A DNA stretch of 64,000 nt. Origin: Pelagibacterium luteolum (GTDB taxonomy: Bacteria > Pseudomonadota > Alphaproteobacteria > Rhizobiales > Devosiaceae). Position numbers and translations under genes: made by a program. This document shows, piece by piece, positions 8,994-17,833 of the stretch. The first letter of the stretch is position 1. Every line of letters starts with the position of its first letter. The notes under the pieces are model-generated. The model ran no database searches. It worked only from the letters and a program-made list of their open reading frames with translations, and had not been told where the DNA came from. The stretch covers positions 186,001-250,000 of the forward strand of contig NZ_FNCS01000003.1 of NCBI RefSeq assembly GCF_900100665.1, read 5' to 3'.

Positions 8994-9187
8994 GTCGATG
9001 AGCGACGCGCCTTACTCCTCCTCCCAAGGCCCCTCGCTCTAGACACCGAACGGGCGATGTATCCTCCTCCCACATCCTTCGTTCAACCGACCTGAGCCGT
9101 CTCCTCCTCCCTCGGCAGGGTCGTAAACTGAGAGATTTGGGCTTTGCCCGGTCAAGGCTCCGTCTTCGGACGGAGCCTCTTTTTTTG
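8994..9187 (+). ncRNA. Anti-Shine-Dalgarno sRNA 3 (AbcR/cuckoo-like)
   Basis: This is a predicted sRNA of about 194 nt. Three hairpin loops carry tcctcctccc: 9014-9025 inside gcctt/aaggc, 9061-9071 inside gatgt/acatc, and 9101-9112 inside gccg/cggc. The terminator is a perfect 10-bp stem with a ttcg tetraloop (9155-9178) and a run of eight T. The array ends 9 bp before the stop codon of the convergent aminotransferase gene. Start inferred from the promoter-like elements at 8959-8987. Confidence 0.75.
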
Positions 9188-9195
9188 TGCTGCGG

Positions 9196-10410
<1,215 letters not shown>

Positions 10411-10552
10411 TCAGGCTGATGTTACCGACGCGTTCTAGCGCGTAATCGCCGTGCCTGCCACGCTCCTATTGGCAAAATTGATACCTTTCAGCGCCCTTGC
10501 GCGTTGCCCATACTCAAGGCAAGCTACTGGATATAAAGAGGAGACGTTGGCG

Positions 10553-10978
10553 ATGTTTGTTGAGTCAATTCTGAGCGGCAAGGGCAATACGGTCGTGACC
10601 GCCAGCCCCGACATGACCATCGGAGAGGTCATCGCCGAACTCGCGCGGCACAATATCGGCGCCATCCCCGTGTGCGAAGGCAGCAAGGTAACCGGCATCG
10701 TGTCCGAGCGCGATATCGTGCGCCATCTCGCCGGGAGTGCCGAAGGGTTCCGCACGCGCCCGGTGTCCGACATCATGACCGCCAATCCAAAAACCTGTAC
10801 GCGTCAGGACACCATCGAAAAGGCGATGGACACAATGACGCGCGGTCGCTTCCGTCACCTGCCCGTGGTGGAAGATGGCGAACTGGTCGGCATCATCTCG
10901 ATCGGCGACGTCGTCAAACGCAAGCTCGACGAAGCCGAGCAGGAAGCCGGAGCCCTGCGCGAATATATCGCCAGCTAA
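10553..10978 (+). CDS. Tandem CBS-domain protein
   Basis: A 141-residue protein made of two CBS repeats (residues ~8-60 and ~72-125: GAIPVCEGSKVTGIVSERDIVR and RHLPVVEDGELVGIISIGDVVK). CBS pairs bind adenosine nucleotides and act as energy sensors; this stand-alone form is common in alphaproteobacteria and its partner is unknown. I start at ATG 10553, 9 bp after gaggag (10538-10543), because the frame upstream shows no domain. Confidence 0.88.
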   Translation: MFVESILSGKGNTVVTASPDMTIGEVIAELARHNIGAIPVCEGSKVTGIVSERDIVRHLAGSAEGFRTRPVSDIMTANPKTCTRQDTIEKAMDTMTRGRFRHLPVVEDGELVGIISIGDVVKRKLDEAEQEAGALREYIAS

Positions 10979-11078
10979 GGCTCGGATCGGGTCGTAACCC
11001 CGGCACCACTTTGCAGTGTTGCCGCCACCTTTGAGACCGGCTAGGACTGGGCAAATCCCTCCAGTTCGGTTTCTCGAC

Positions 11079-12308
11079 ATGCCCTCTGCCCTGCCCCTCG
11101 CCCCAGAGGCGATCCGCGCCTTCTTCCCCGCTTTCGCGGAACCCTCGCTCGCGGGTTGGGCCTTTTTCGAGAACGCAGGTGGCTCCTACACGGCAAGCCA
11201 TGTCATCGATCGCCTGACCAATTTCTATACGCGAACCAAGCTCCAGCCCTACGGCGCCTACCCTGCTTCGATCTCCGGCGGCGAGGCCATGGATTTAGCC
11301 CACGCGCGCCTCGCCTCGGCCCTCAACGTCCCGGTCGAAGCCATTCATTTCGGCCCCTCAACCACTGCAAACGCCTATGTGCTCGCCAACGCCATCGGCG
11401 ACTGGCTTAAGCCCGGCGATACCATCGTCGTCACCAACCAGGATCACGAGGCGAACATGGGCGCCCTGCGTCGCCTCGAAGCACGCGGCATCACCATCCG
11501 CGAGTGGCAGGCGGACCCCGAAACCGGCCATCTCGATCCCGCCGATCTCTATGCGCTGATCGACGACACCGTACGCGTCGTCGCCTTCCCGCACGTCTCA
11601 AATATCGTGGGCGAAATCAACCCGGTCGCCGATATCTGCGCTCGTCTCAAGGGCCAGAATCTCATCACCATCGTCGACGGCGTGTCCTACGCGCCCCACG
11701 GCCTGCCCGATGTCACGGCGCTGGGCGCCGACATCTATCTCTTTTCTGCCTATAAGACCTACGGCCCCCACCAGGGCATCATGGTCGTCCGCCCCGACCT
11801 CAACGATTCCCTCCCCAACCAGGGTCACGTCTTCAACGCCACCCTGCCCCGCAAGCGCTTGACCCCCGCAGGGCCCGATCACGCCCAGATCGCCGCATGC
11901 GCCGGCATGGCCGACTATCTCGAAGCCGTAGCCGCCCTTCTGCCCGAAGACCGGACCGCCAACCCATTCCGCCGGGCCGAGCGCGCCATGCACGATCAGG
12001 AACAGGCCCTGATGGCTCCGCTCCTCGACTACCTCCGCTCACGCAACGACATCCGCCTCATCGGCCCCGCCACGCCAGAAGGCCGCGCCCCCACGATCGC
12101 CCTCGAACTCGATGAGCCCGGCATCGCCGCCGCCAGGCGCCTCGCCGACCATAAGATCATGGCCGGCGGCTCGCACTTCTATGCCTATCGCCTGATGCAG
12201 CGTCTCGGTATCGACCCCGAAAAGGGCGTCCTGCGCCTGAGCTTCGTTCACTACTCGACCCCGGCCGAAGTCGACCAGTTGATCGCCGCCCTCGACGCCG
12301 AACTCTAA
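11079..12308 (+). CDS. Cysteine desulfurase-like class V aminotransferase
   Basis: A 409-residue PLP enzyme of fold type I. The PLP lysine is in FSAYKTYGPHQG (Lys226) and Asp200 (TIVDGVSYAPHG) contacts the pyridine ring. FENAGGSY at residue 30 is typical of the CsdA/SufS-like branch. I see no equivalent of the catalytic cysteine loop: the region before VLRLSFVHYST lacks Cys. True sulfur transfer is therefore doubtful and another lyase or aminotransferase reaction is possible. The start at 11079 is preferred over the longer frame from 11016. Confidence 0.8.
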   Translation: MPSALPLAPEAIRAFFPAFAEPSLAGWAFFENAGGSYTASHVIDRLTNFYTRTKLQPYGAYPASISGGEAMDLAHARLASALNVPVEAIHFGPSTTANAYVLANAIGDWLKPGDTIVVTNQDHEANMGALRRLEARGITIREWQADPETGHLDPADLYALIDDTVRVVAFPHVSNIVGEINPVADICARLKGQNLITIVDGVSYAPHGLPDVTALGADIYLFSAYKTYGPHQGIMVVRPDLNDSLPNQGHVFNATLPRKRLTPAGPDHAQIAACAGMADYLEAVAALLPEDRTANPFRRAERAMHDQEQALMAPLLDYLRSRNDIRLIGPATPEGRAPTIALELDEPGIAAARRLADHKIMAGGSHFYAYRLMQRLGIDPEKGVLRLSFVHYSTPAEVDQLIAALDAEL

Positions 12309-12312
12309 GCCG

Positions 12313-12720
12313 CTACTCGACTCGGCTGAGCCGGATATCTTCGCAAAAGACAAACAGCGCACACGCCTTGAGCTGCATGCGATCATTGCTCGACTGATCC
12401 ACGGTCCCGCCGATATTGAACCCTTCGAGCGTCACCGTCCCCCGCCAATGGTTCAACCGCGTCTGCCGCGCGTCCTTGAACATGTAGGTGTTGAGATATT
12501 TGGTGTTGCGCGCGTCCTTCTTGTCCTCGCGGATCCAGATCAGTTCAGCGCAAAGCCGATCCGAATTCGCCCCACAGATCGTGAACTCATACCGCGACTC
12601 CCGATTGTCCGGCTCCCATACACCCACCGGATTGAACTGCTCCTGAGCCACGGCCGGCACAGCCAGCGCAAGCACCACGCCAAGGGCGGCCATAAGACGA
12701 AGAACGCGCGAGCGTGCCAT
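12313..12720 (-). CDS. DUF2147 family secreted protein
   Basis: A 135-residue protein with a clear Sec signal peptide (residues 1-25, LMAALGVVLALAVPAVAQ). The mature domain fits DUF2147: NPVGVWEPDNRESRYEFTIC near its start and RLCAELIWIRE. Two cysteine pairs suggest periplasmic disulfides. The family is linked to envelope stress but has no defined reaction. It converges with the class V aminotransferase gene, 4 bp away. Confidence 0.72.
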   Translation of the reverse strand: MARSRVLRLMAALGVVLALAVPAVAQEQFNPVGVWEPDNRESRYEFTICGANSDRLCAELIWIREDKKDARNTKYLNTYMFKDARQTRLNHWRGTVTLEGFNIGGTVDQSSNDRMQLKACALFVFCEDIRLSRVE

Positions 12721-13020
12721 GTGCAAATCTCCAAATGGGGAATATCGACTGCAAGCGACACTGCAATCGGGCAACTGAACGCTACATGAATCGCCCCTCA
12801 CGGCTCTGTCACAACACCGTCACCTCCGCCCCCTACCCTCCATTCTGCTGCTGACACACCCCTGTCAGCGTCCATAGCCGATCCATATCCGGCCAACTCC
12901 CGGTCGCCCTGCCCCGGCGGCCGTTTTCTTTTCCTGTGGATGATCGCACCCCGCCCGCCCCACGCGACCCCGCACGCGCTAAAACCAGAAACTCCGCACC
13001 AACGCTCAACAGGACAGCGC

Positions 13021-13617
13021 GTGGCAAAGCTCTATTTTTCCTATGCCGCCATGAACGCCGGCAAATCCACGCTGCTCCTGCAGGCGTCCTACAATTACCG
13101 CGAGCGCGGCATGAACACGCTGCTGTTCACCGCCGCCCTCGACGACCGAGCCGGTACCGGCATGATCGCCTCGCGCATCGGCGTATCGTCCGAAGCCCTG
13201 CTGTTCACTGCCACCGACGATCTCTTCACCATCATCGAGCGCGCCCATGCCGCAACGCCCTATAGCTGCATCTTTTTCGATGAAGCCCAGTTTCTGACCA
13301 CCGATCAGGTCTGGCAACTGGCCCGCGTCGCCGACCGCCTGAACATTCCGATTATGTGCTATGGTCTGCGCACCGATTTCCAGGGCAAGCTGTTCCCTGG
13401 GTCGGCGGAGCTTCTGGCCATCGCCGATACGCTGCGCGAAGTCCGCACCATCTGCCATTGCGGCGCCAAGGCCACCATGGTCATCCGCCTCGGCCCCGAC
13501 GGCCAGCCACTGACGGTCGGCGAACAGGTCGACATCGGCGGCAACGACAAATATATCTCGCTCTGCCGCCGCCACTGGGAAGAAACCGTGGGCCGCTGGC
13601 CGATCAGCAAGGATTGA
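13021..13617 (+). CDS. tdk: Thymidine kinase (type II)
   Basis: Phosphorylates thymidine to dTMP in nucleoside salvage. The 198-residue protein has the P-loop AMNAGKST (residues 10-17), the catalytic acidic motif FFDEAQFL, the lasso/substrate region YGLRTDFQGKLFPGS, and zinc-binding cysteines in ICHCG and SLCRRH. The start is GTG at 13021, where the family N-terminus (AKLYFSYAAMNAGK) begins. The thioesterase gene starts 5 bp after the stop, suggesting cotranscription. Confidence 0.95.
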   Translation: MAKLYFSYAAMNAGKSTLLLQASYNYRERGMNTLLFTAALDDRAGTGMIASRIGVSSEALLFTATDDLFTIIERAHAATPYSCIFFDEAQFLTTDQVWQLARVADRLNIPIMCYGLRTDFQGKLFPGSAELLAIADTLREVRTICHCGAKATMVIRLGPDGQPLTVGEQVDIGGNDKYISLCRRHWEETVGRWPISKD

Positions 13618-13622
13618 TTTTC

Positions 13623-14009
13623 ATGACCGAACCGCGCGGCACTCTCACCATACGCACAATGGCCATGCCGGCCGACACCAACGCTGCCGGTGACATCTTC
13701 GGCGGCTGGGTCATGAGCCAGATGGATATCGCCGGCGCCGTTGCCGCCGTCGAACACATCGGCGGACGCGTCGCCACGGTCGCCGTCGAGGCCATGAGCT
13801 TTATTGCCCCCGTCCAGGTCGGCGACGTCCTCTGCGTTTACACCTGGATCGAGCGCATCGGCACCACCTCGATCAAGGTCGGCATGGAGGCCTGGACCAA
13901 ATCCCGCGCCACCCCCGACCGCACCAAGGTCACTACCGGCCACTTCATCTACGTCGCCCTCACGGACGACGGTCAGAAACGCGTGATCGGCGAAACAGCC
14001 ACCGCCTAA
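13623..14009 (+). CDS. Acyl-CoA thioesterase (YciA-type hotdog)
   Basis: A 128-residue hotdog-fold hydrolase of acyl-CoA thioesters. The family signature TNAAGDIFGGWVMSQMDIAGA (residues ~19-39) holds the catalytic Asn and Asp. FIAPVQVGDVLCVYTWIERIGTTSIKV is the central strand region. It follows tdk by 5 bp. Acyl chain preference cannot be read from sequence. Confidence 0.88.
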   Translation: MTEPRGTLTIRTMAMPADTNAAGDIFGGWVMSQMDIAGAVAAVEHIGGRVATVAVEAMSFIAPVQVGDVLCVYTWIERIGTTSIKVGMEAWTKSRATPDRTKVTTGHFIYVALTDDGQKRVIGETATA

Positions 14010-14061
14010 GCTGCGGTGCCGTCTATCGGCAGAGATACCTGCTGGTTACCCCACCGCCGCC

Positions 14062-14091
14062 GTCATCCCGGGATCTATTGCCGGGATCCAG
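14062..14091. repeat. Short palindromic repeat (cgtcatcccggg-type), copy 1
   Basis: cgtcatcccggga-N-tgccgggatccagc forms a small inverted repeat in the gap between the thioesterase and MOSC genes. Related sequences occur at 27072-27105 and 30078-30115, all intergenic. Confidence 0.5.
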
Positions 14092-14127
14092 CCCAGCGCC
14101 CACCCCAGCCACACACTTTCGATGGCC

Positions 14128-14760
14128 CTAAAGCGCCGCCAAGCGCTTCAGATTGTCGTCCCGATCCCGCTCGGCAATCGGCAGCGCCAACAGTCGCTCA
14201 ATCGTCTCGCGCGACCGCGTCTTTTGAAAGCTGATCGTAAAATGCTCGCCCAGCGTCAACCGATCGCCGGCATAGGCGTCGAGTGACACCGCCTGCCCCG
14301 CTTCAAGCCGCCCTTCACCCAAAACCCGCAAATAGGCCCCCGGCCGACCGCAATCGCGAAATTTCTTGACGAACCCGGGATCGCCCATCCGTTGCGCCAG
14401 CGTCGCACATGGAATGCGGCATGAGGTCACCTCGAGAACGACACCCCCGATCTCGAGCCGATCTCCAATGCAAAGCGCCGCCGACTCCATGCCCGATACG
14501 GTCAAATTCTCCCCGAACACGCCTGGGCCGGTCTCGACGCCCTGCTGCGCCCACCAGTCATAATCGTCGGTCGTATAGAGATATACCGCCTGCCCCGCGC
14601 CGCCATGGTGCTTGGCGTTCAAAACGGCGTCGCCCTCCACACCGATACGATGAATACCCACCGGTCCGGTTATCGGCTGCTTGCAGATGCCGGTTCGCTT
14701 GCGTGGCTTGGCGGCATCGAGCGCGCGCGGCTGGCCGATGTTGACGCTCACAAGGCGCAT
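14128..14760 (-). CDS. MOSC domain protein (YiiM-like)
   Basis: A 210-residue MOSC protein, related to the C-terminal domain of molybdenum cofactor sulfurases. GPVGIHRIGVEGDAV and KHHGGAGQAVYLY are conserved, GVFGENLTVSG is the core motif, and VTSCRIPCATLAQRMGDP carries the conserved cysteine. Stand-alone members bind molybdopterin-type ligands or reduce N-hydroxylated compounds; which applies here is unknown. Monocistronic, transcribed away from the SH3 protein gene. Confidence 0.85.
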   Translation of the reverse strand: MRLVSVNIGQPRALDAAKPRKRTGICKQPITGPVGIHRIGVEGDAVLNAKHHGGAGQAVYLYTTDDYDWWAQQGVETGPGVFGENLTVSGMESAALCIGDRLEIGGVVLEVTSCRIPCATLAQRMGDPGFVKKFRDCGRPGAYLRVLGEGRLEAGQAVSLDAYAGDRLTLGEHFTISFQKTRSRETIERLLALPIAERDRDDNLKRLAAL

Positions 14761-14930
14761 GAATGGCGGACCTTCCTTAAAGCGGGTAAATGTTCATGCC
14801 ACGTTCAACTGGCCCTCTGTAAGCACCTACCCACAATGCCGCATCGGGTAAAGACTCGCCCGACGCGTCGGAACCAAAACGGGCGCTGCAGATTTCTGCC
14901 ATAAAGCCCACCTCTCGAAGGGAGAGCCGT

Positions 14931-15569
14931 ATGTCCATTGCTAAATTTGCTGCCGCCGCTGTTCTGGCCATCGTCGGCGTTTTCGGAGGTGTATCCGCCA
15001 CCTTTGCTTACGAGGCCGCCGCAACTGCGGCCCTCAACGTCCGCACCGGCCCCGGCACCAACTTTGCCGTTGTTGGCGCACTCTCGGCCAATCAGATCGT
15101 AGAGGTCACCGAGTGCAACGCGTCCAACACCTGGTGTAACGTCCGCGCCGCTAATATTCGCGGTTGGGCCTCTGCCCGCTATCTGCGCCCACTCGGCTCG
15201 ACCACACCGCCGACGCGCCCGCAGCCCGTCCAGCCTGACGTTGGCTTTTCTATCAACACCCCGGGCTTCAGCGTCCAGATCGGCTCGGGCAACAACCGCC
15301 CTCAGCCGGCCCCGACTGGCCGCGTTTGCTTCTATGAAGACTATGACTATGCAGGCCGCAGCTTCTGCACCCGCACCGGCGAACAGGATCGTTCGCTCGA
15401 TAACTTCTGGAACGACCGCATCCGGTCCGCTCGTGTTGAAGGCAACACATCGGCGACCGTCTGCACAGGCTCCAATTTCTCAGGTCGTTGTGCGTCTATC
15501 GACCGCTCGATCCGCAATCTTGGCATGCTGGCCGACAACATCTCGTCCTACTATGTCGGCAACCGCTAA
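14931..15569 (+). CDS. Secreted SH3b plus peptidase-inhibitor I36/crystallin-like protein
   Basis: A 212-residue exported protein. It has a signal peptide (residues 1-26, ending SATFA), a bacterial SH3 domain (residues ~30-87, ALNVRTGPGTNFAVVGAL and WCNVRAANIRGWASARYL), a proline-rich linker, and a C-terminal beta/gamma-crystallin or I36-type domain. The last part has two similar Cys-containing units (VCFYEDYDYAGRSFC and VCTGSNFSGRCASI). Probably periplasmic, binding wall or inhibiting a protease. gaagggagag precedes the ATG. A paralogous SH3 protein lies at 31292. Confidence 0.8.
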   Translation: MSIAKFAAAAVLAIVGVFGGVSATFAYEAAATAALNVRTGPGTNFAVVGALSANQIVEVTECNASNTWCNVRAANIRGWASARYLRPLGSTTPPTRPQPVQPDVGFSINTPGFSVQIGSGNNRPQPAPTGRVCFYEDYDYAGRSFCTRTGEQDRSLDNFWNDRIRSARVEGNTSATVCTGSNFSGRCASIDRSIRNLGMLADNISSYYVGNR

Positions 15570-15606
15570 TCTCTGATCAAAGACCTCCAATTCTCTTGAT
15601 CGAAAG

Positions 15607-15636
15607 GCCGTTTCGGGTGACCGGAACGGCTTTTTC
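15607..15636 (+). terminator. Terminator after the SH3/I36 gene
   Basis: The stem gccgtttc/ggaacggc (one G-T pair) is followed by tttttct, 38 bp past the stop codon. Confidence 0.75.
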
Positions 15637-15789
15637 TATTGTGAGAACGGCGTGAAATTGCTGTTGCACATCTGCAATAGTTCCAACTCGATTCGGTGAA
15701 ATCACGATTTGGTCGGATTCGGCCCCAAGTCTCGTCACAAGATCGTGTAGAACCTCTCCCGTCGCCAAACAATAACGGGTCAGGACCGT

Positions 15790-16182
15790 ATGTACTTCAA
15801 AAAGCCAGCCGCGCTTGCCGCGGCGCTATCACTTGGAATTTTCCCTCTCGCCACGACCACATCGATTGCACAGGACACAATAGCTGTCGTGCAAACACTG
15901 AGCGGCACCGCCTCTTGGTACGGCGGCAAATTCCACGGACGCAAAACCGCCAATGGCGAAACCTACAACATGCACGCCATGACGGCGGCCCACCGCTATC
16001 TTCCGTTCGGAACTGAAGTGGTGGTCACCAATCAAAACACCGGCGAAGCCGTCGTTGTCCGCATTAATGATCGCGGCCCCTTTACCGGCGGACGTATCAT
16101 CGATCTCTCCCAGGCCGCTGCCAGCGAAATCGGAATGATCAATTCCGGCACCGCTCGCGTGACTGTGGAAGTGATCGGCTAA
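15790..16182 (+). CDS. rlpA: RlpA-like septal ring lytic transglycosylase domain protein
   Basis: A 130-residue secreted double-psi beta-barrel protein. RlpA enzymes cleave denuded glycan strands of peptidoglycan at the septum. A signal peptide covers residues ~1-27. The domain shows [19 protein letters not shown] and, near the C-terminus, [20 protein letters not shown], which holds the catalytic Asp/His region. There is no lipobox and no SPOR domain, so this is a minimal RlpA that may not be anchored at the septum. Confidence 0.88.
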   Translation: MYFKKPAALAAALSLGIFPLATTTSIAQDTIAVVQTLSGTASWYGGKFHGRKTANGETYNMHAMTAAHRYLPFGTEVVVTNQNTGEAVVVRINDRGPFTGGRIIDLSQAAASEIGMINSGTARVTVEVIG

Positions 16183-16211
16183 ACCTTAAGCGAACCCCCA
16201 GGGTTTCCGCA

Positions 16212-16243
16212 GCGGCGCGCTCCTGTAAAAGGGGCGCGCCGCT
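16212..16243 (+). terminator. Hairpin after rlpA
   Basis: A 9-bp stem (agcggcgcg / cgcgccgct) lies 30 bp past the rlpA stop. The tail (tgcattt) is only mildly T-rich, so termination is likely but not certain. Confidence 0.5.
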
Positions 16244-16349
16244 TGCATTTCCAGGGCTTTGCGTGCGCCTCGTCCACAGCCCGTGTGGATAGAAACAGAA
16301 AATTTACCGTCAATTTTAGATTCCCCCACAACCCCGGGTTAACCGCGCA

Positions 16350-16605
16350 TACTCATCGGCGTCGGTAGAGGCGTGGTTCCTGAAACGTATCGATCGGCAA
16401 GCGGCAGCAATGCCGTCGGCGTCGTGCGGCACTGTTTGGCGACAGTCGCACGCGCCGGTTTGGGAGCGCGACCGCAAGAAATGCGATCAATCAGGTTTCG
16501 CCTGATTGATCGTCGGGGGCACTAAAAAACCGCTGGGGAGGCCATCGTCACCTGCAGCGCCAACGACAACCATGACCGCGCGGCGGTCGACTGTTGAGGT
16601 GTGCC
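16350..16605 (+). ncRNA. Candidate structured leader RNA upstream of a 39-residue membrane protein
   Basis: About 250 nt without a credible ORF contain strong helices. One is a bulged stem 16418-16428/16447-16456 enclosing actgt/acagt. Another is a perfect 12-bp stem 16484-16495/16501-16512 with a tttcg loop. A third hairpin, gaccgc/gcggtc, lies just before the ribosome-binding site of the small ORF. This may be a riboswitch-like or translational-control leader, or an independent sRNA. The start ggtagaggcg recalls lysine riboswitches but the rest does not fit. I cannot assign it to a known class. Confidence 0.35.
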
Positions 16606-16725
16606 ATGTCGTATAAACTGACGACGCAGAAATTCGTATCGATGTCCGTTGCTGCCCTGACCGGTGCCGGGCTCTGCGCCATGTTCACCATGGTGCTTTT
16701 TGTCACCGGCGCGCTTGCGGCCTGA
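16606..16725 (+). CDS. Small membrane protein, 39 residues
   Basis: A short ORF with a gagg ribosome-binding site 6 bp upstream. The peptide has a polar head (MSYKLTTQKF) and one hydrophobic helix ending in FTMVLFVTGALAA. A second ORF of 33 residues at 20186 has the same design, ending VTVMAFTGAFA, suggesting two related members. Role unknown. The long structured leader and the hydrophobic product also fit a type I toxin, but that is speculation. It converges with the siderophore-binding protein gene. Confidence 0.55.
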   Translation: MSYKLTTQKFVSMSVAALTGAGLCAMFTMVLFVTGALAA

Positions 16726-16739
16726 CACCTAGGACCATC

Positions 16740-17714
16740 TTACGGCTGCGCGTTCTCGGCCGCGGCCGCGAGAAGCGCGACGTAGTCCTCGATGCCCCAG
16801 CGAAGCGATAGCGCCGATGGGGGTGACACCGCGGCAACCTCCTCCACATCCACGATCGTGGCATAGGCACCGGTCTGGGTCTGGGGAAGCCTCGCGATAT
16901 GCGGTGCACTGAAGAACGCGTCGGAGTCCTCCTGATTTTCGTAGTATGAAACCAGGATATCGGACACCAACTGGTCCGCGTTCTCATAACTCACCGAGAA
17001 ATAGAAGCTCTCGTCGTCACCGCTCAATGCATCGAGGCTCGGCGCATAGACCAGCCCGAGATCGGTCAAAAATTTCACGCGGGAATCCAGCCCGGCATAG
17101 ACCGCCAACGATCCGTCATAATCGTTGACCGCAATAAAGCTCGTCCCCTCGAGCCCGGGATACTGCGCCACGGTGTCGGCAACCAATTGCTCGGTCTCGG
17201 CTACCAGCGCATCGGCCTCATCGGCCAGCCCCAGCACCTGCCCCACCGTGCGCGTCACGTCCTGCCACGTTCCGCTCCAGGCCGCGCCCTTATAAGCGAT
17301 GGTCGGAGCGATCTGGCTCAACCGCTCGTATTGCTCCTGGGTAATCCCTGAATAGGCGGCGATGATCACGTCGGGGTCGGCGGCCAGAATTTGCTCATAA
17401 GGCGGCTCGTCGCCCTCGGCCAGTATCAGCGGAGCGTCTCCACCCATCGCCTCGAGCGCGTCCTCAGCCCAGGGATGGATACCGTTGTCCCCACCGCCAT
17501 ACGAAATAAACGGCATCGCAATCGGCTTGACGCCCAGCGCCAGCACCGCATCGGTATTGCCCCACGCCCAGGTCGCGACACGCTCCGGCTGCGCCTCGAT
17601 CACCGTCTCCCCATAGACATGCTCGATCGTAACGGGGAAATCCTGCGCATATCCGCCGCCGGCAAACGCCACCACCGCCGCAAGTCCCAAGAGACCCTTC
17701 CCCATCACATTCAT
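16740..17714 (-). CDS. Iron-siderophore ABC transporter substrate-binding protein
   Basis: A periplasmic binding protein of the FecB/FepB class, 324 residues. It has a signal peptide (residues ~1-25, LLGLAAVVAFAGGGYAQ), then VTIEHVYGETVIEAQPERVAT typical of the family and PDVIIAAYSGITQEQYERLSQIAP. It should deliver ferric siderophore to an inner-membrane permease. No permease or ATPase gene lies beside it, so partners must be elsewhere. The start at 17714 has ggag 7 bp upstream. The longer frame to 17747 runs through the operator and is rejected. Confidence 0.85.
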   Translation of the reverse strand: MNVMGKGLLGLAAVVAFAGGGYAQDFPVTIEHVYGETVIEAQPERVATWAWGNTDAVLALGVKPIAMPFISYGGGDNGIHPWAEDALEAMGGDAPLILAEGDEPPYEQILAADPDVIIAAYSGITQEQYERLSQIAPTIAYKGAAWSGTWQDVTRTVGQVLGLADEADALVAETEQLVADTVAQYPGLEGTSFIAVNDYDGSLAVYAGLDSRVKFLTDLGLVYAPSLDALSGDDESFYFSVSYENADQLVSDILVSYYENQEDSDAFFSAPHIARLPQTQTGAYATIVDVEEVAAVSPPSALSLRWGIEDYVALLAAAAENAQP

Positions 17715-17725
17715 CGTCGCACTCC

Positions 17726-17752
17726 ATAATATGATTGCATCGGTCATATTAT
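17726..17752. promoter_or_regulatory. Iron-responsive operator (RirA-type, TGA-N9-TCA)
   Basis: A perfect 9+9 inverted repeat, ataatatga-N9-tcatattat, lies 12 bp upstream of the binding-protein start. Its inner bases read TGA-N9-TCA, the known RirA iron-responsive operator pattern of Rhizobiales. It overlaps the tattat -10-like sequence on the minus strand, as expected for iron-dependent repression. Confidence 0.75.
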
Positions 17753-17782
17753 TTCATGCGCATGCATGCAAGCACATACGAA

Positions 17783-17813
17783 AAGGGCCCGCCTGTTCTC
17801 AGGCGAGCCCTCA
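17783..17813 (-). terminator. Terminator of the chemoreceptor gene
   Basis: On the minus strand, gggctcgcctg/caggcgggccc with a short loop is followed by ttttc. It lies about 20 bp past the chemoreceptor stop codon and before the RirA-box promoter. Confidence 0.7.
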
Positions 17814-17833
17814 AGATTTGCGAATTGCGACGG

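Noticed and set aside
8302-9075. Short open frames across the sRNA array (such as 8302-8637 and 8872-9075)
   Set aside because: They run through terminators and repeated C/T motifs, have no ribosome-binding sites and look like shadows of non-coding DNA.
16350-16605. Lysine riboswitch (L box)
   Set aside because: Only the opening ggtagaggcg and a late ctgggg resemble it; the P1 closing strand and core loops are missing and the downstream gene is unrelated to lysine.
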